Positions 5,960-5,999 of a DNA stretch of 5,999 nucleotides are shown here, piece by piece. Position numbers and translations under genes: made by a program. The stretch comes from an uncultured Pseudomonadota bacterium (GTDB lineage: Bacteria; Desulfobacterota_B; Binatia; UBA9968), in the NCBI GenBank assembly GCA_946478635.1, contig CAMLCX010000322.1, positions 1 to 5,999 on the forward strand. Direction: 5' to 3'. The notes below the pieces were generated by a model. It was not told the DNA's origin. It saw only the letters and a list, made by a program, of their open reading frames with translations, and did not search any database. The stretch's first letter is position 1, and the number at the start of each line of letters is the position of its first letter.

Positions 5960-5999
5960 TCACGCATCGATCGTTTGACCGCCATCCACCACCAGGGCG
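5960..5999 (-). CDS. C-terminal end of a short-chain dehydrogenase/reductase (partial)
   Basis: On the minus strand, bases 5998 to 5963 read ALVVDGGQTIDA, followed by TGA at 5962-5960. The LVVDGG motif near the end of the chain is the typical C-terminus of classical SDR enzymes (NAD(P)-dependent oxidoreductases, FabG-like). Only 12 residues are in the window, so substrate and subfamily cannot be given. The gene is convergent with the CBS-domain gene. Confidence 0.72.
   Translation of the reverse strand, partial: ALVVDGGQTIDA

Overview
The window is about 6 kb of fairly GC-rich bacterial DNA, densely coding. It is built around genes related to component B of glycine/sarcosine/betaine reductase (the Grd system). 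No sequence here fixes the species. Selenocysteine use, tandem GrdE-like genes of the kind seen outside the clostridia, and short intergenic repeat arrays together suggest an uncultured or environmental lineage. My guess is a deltaproteobacterium-like group or a group such as Binatota, Rokubacteria/NC10 or Tectomicrobia. That placement is inference only.

Left part (1-2600, + strand). The window opens inside a GrdB-like selenoprotein gene (3-1187). It contains an in-frame TGA at 906-908, which I read as selenocysteine because the frame continues through the conserved U-G-T-C redox motif and the rest of the family's C-terminal domain. A compact stem-loop just after the TGA (919-937) fits a bacterial SECIS element. 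After 108 bases comes a GrdE-like subunit gene (1296-2600).

Middle (2601-4375). A small zinc-ribbon gene lies on the minus strand (2866-2648), convergent with the first grdE-like gene. It is divergent from a second, full-length grdE-like paralogue (3068-4375). The divergent spacer holds a perfect 16-bp palindrome (2931-2946) and a GC-rich hairpin in the presumed leader of the second grdE-like gene. The paralogues align without a gap through residue 248, where the first has Cys and the second Gly. This is close to the place where classical GrdE makes its pyruvoyl group.

Right part (4376-5999). A peptidase E/cyanophycinase-type serine hydrolase (4586-5302) is followed closely by a two-CBS-domain protein (5352-5810). 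A long inverted repeat built of 8-bp units (5874-5942) then separates these from the C-terminal end of a minus-strand short-chain dehydrogenase (5999-5960).

A family of 9-bp-period tandem repeats (consensus GTTCAAAAC-like) occurs three times, each time starting 6-24 bases after the stop codon of a grd-like gene. No GrdA, GrdC or GrdD gene is visible, so the chemistry and substrate of this component-B-like set are unknown. It could be a Grd-derived reductase working outside classical Stickland amino-acid fermentation.
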